5,922 nucleotides of DNA from Bacteroidales bacterium UBA6428 (GTDB lineage Bacteria; Bacteroidota; Bacteroidia; Bacteroidales; UBA932): NCBI GenBank assembly GCA_002437305.1, contig DJOW01000027.1, positions 1 through 5,922 of the forward strand, given 5' to 3'. The position numbers and the translations under genes were made by a program. Positions 5,883 through 5,922 of this stretch are shown here, piece after piece. The first letter of the stretch is position 1; every line of letters begins with the position of its first letter. Below the pieces are notes generated by a model. It had not been told where the DNA came from, searched no databases, and saw nothing but the letters and a program-made list of their open reading frames with translations.

Positions 5883-5892
5883 GTGACGTCAC
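5883..5892. repeat. Perfect 10-bp palindrome GTGACGTCAC
   Basis: A perfectly self-complementary decamer about 130 bp upstream of the mmdA promoter -33 element. It could be a binding half of a dimeric regulator for a gene beyond the right edge, or chance. No second copy is seen in the window. Confidence 0.3.
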
Positions 5893-5922
5893 CATAGCGC
5901 AAAGAAATTTTTCCATGGCAAA

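Larger units (their letters stand above)
5691..5922. other. Region without a convincing gene upstream of mmdA
   Basis: These 232 bases carry the mmdA promoter and leader, a hairpin repeat (5835-5859) and a 10-bp palindrome (5883-5892), but no gene I can support. On the minus strand a frame stays open from the right edge to about 5755 (57 codons), but it reads through the hairpin repeat and has no recognisable protein features. The ATG at 5915-5917 on the plus strand is too close to the edge to judge. Confidence 0.6.

Noticed and set aside
5755..5922. Open frame on the minus strand from the right edge, possibly the end of an upstream gene
   Set aside because: It passes through the hairpin repeat, has no coding-like composition or recognisable motif, and is short enough to occur by chance. 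Sequence to the right would settle it.

Overview
The window looks like a chromosomal segment from a member of the Bacteroidota, probably Bacteroidales. Coding DNA is G+C-rich by eye, with AT-rich gaps. No start codon has a recognisable Shine-Dalgarno sequence. Both promoters visible upstream of the operons fit the Bacteroidota consensus TTTG-N19-TAnnTTTG exactly. The gene content also fits: a sodium-pumping decarboxylase whose gamma/delta subunit carries a lamin-tail domain, next to a V-type ATPase operon of the E - DUF2764 - A type. Genus cannot be assigned from what is visible.

Everything convincing is on the minus strand, so transcription runs right to left. From the right edge: (1) about 230 bp without a credible gene (5691-5922), holding a short hairpin repeat, a 10-bp palindrome and a strong promoter. 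(2) A four-gene operon (5690-1599) for a membrane-bound, biotin-dependent, Na+-translocating acyl-CoA decarboxylase, most likely methylmalonyl-CoA decarboxylase: carboxyltransferase (mmdA), LTD-OadG-type membrane anchor, biotin carrier (mmdC) and Na+-translocating beta subunit (mmdB). Gaps are only 3, 17 and 4 bp. (3) A 192-bp intergenic region with a likely intrinsic terminator and a second promoter. (4) The start of a V-type ATPase operon: subunit E, a DUF2764 protein overlapping it by one base, and the first 58 codons of catalytic subunit A, which runs off the left edge.

How the genes work together (inference from family knowledge): the carboxyltransferase moves the carboxyl group of (S)-methylmalonyl-CoA onto biotin on MmdC, giving propionyl-CoA. 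MmdB decarboxylates carboxybiotin while exporting Na+, with the OadG-type subunit holding the complex at the membrane. This is the energy-conserving last part of the succinate-to-propionate pathway. The adjacent V-type ATPase could exchange an ion gradient with ATP, but whether it uses Na+ or H+ depends on the K subunit, which is outside the window.

I see no mobile element, CRISPR array, tRNA or rRNA, and no clearly new system. The most interesting points are the periplasmic lamin-tail domain on the decarboxylase anchor, DUF2764 occupying the place where a V-ATPase stalk subunit is expected, and an isoleucine at the carboxyltransferase specificity position.
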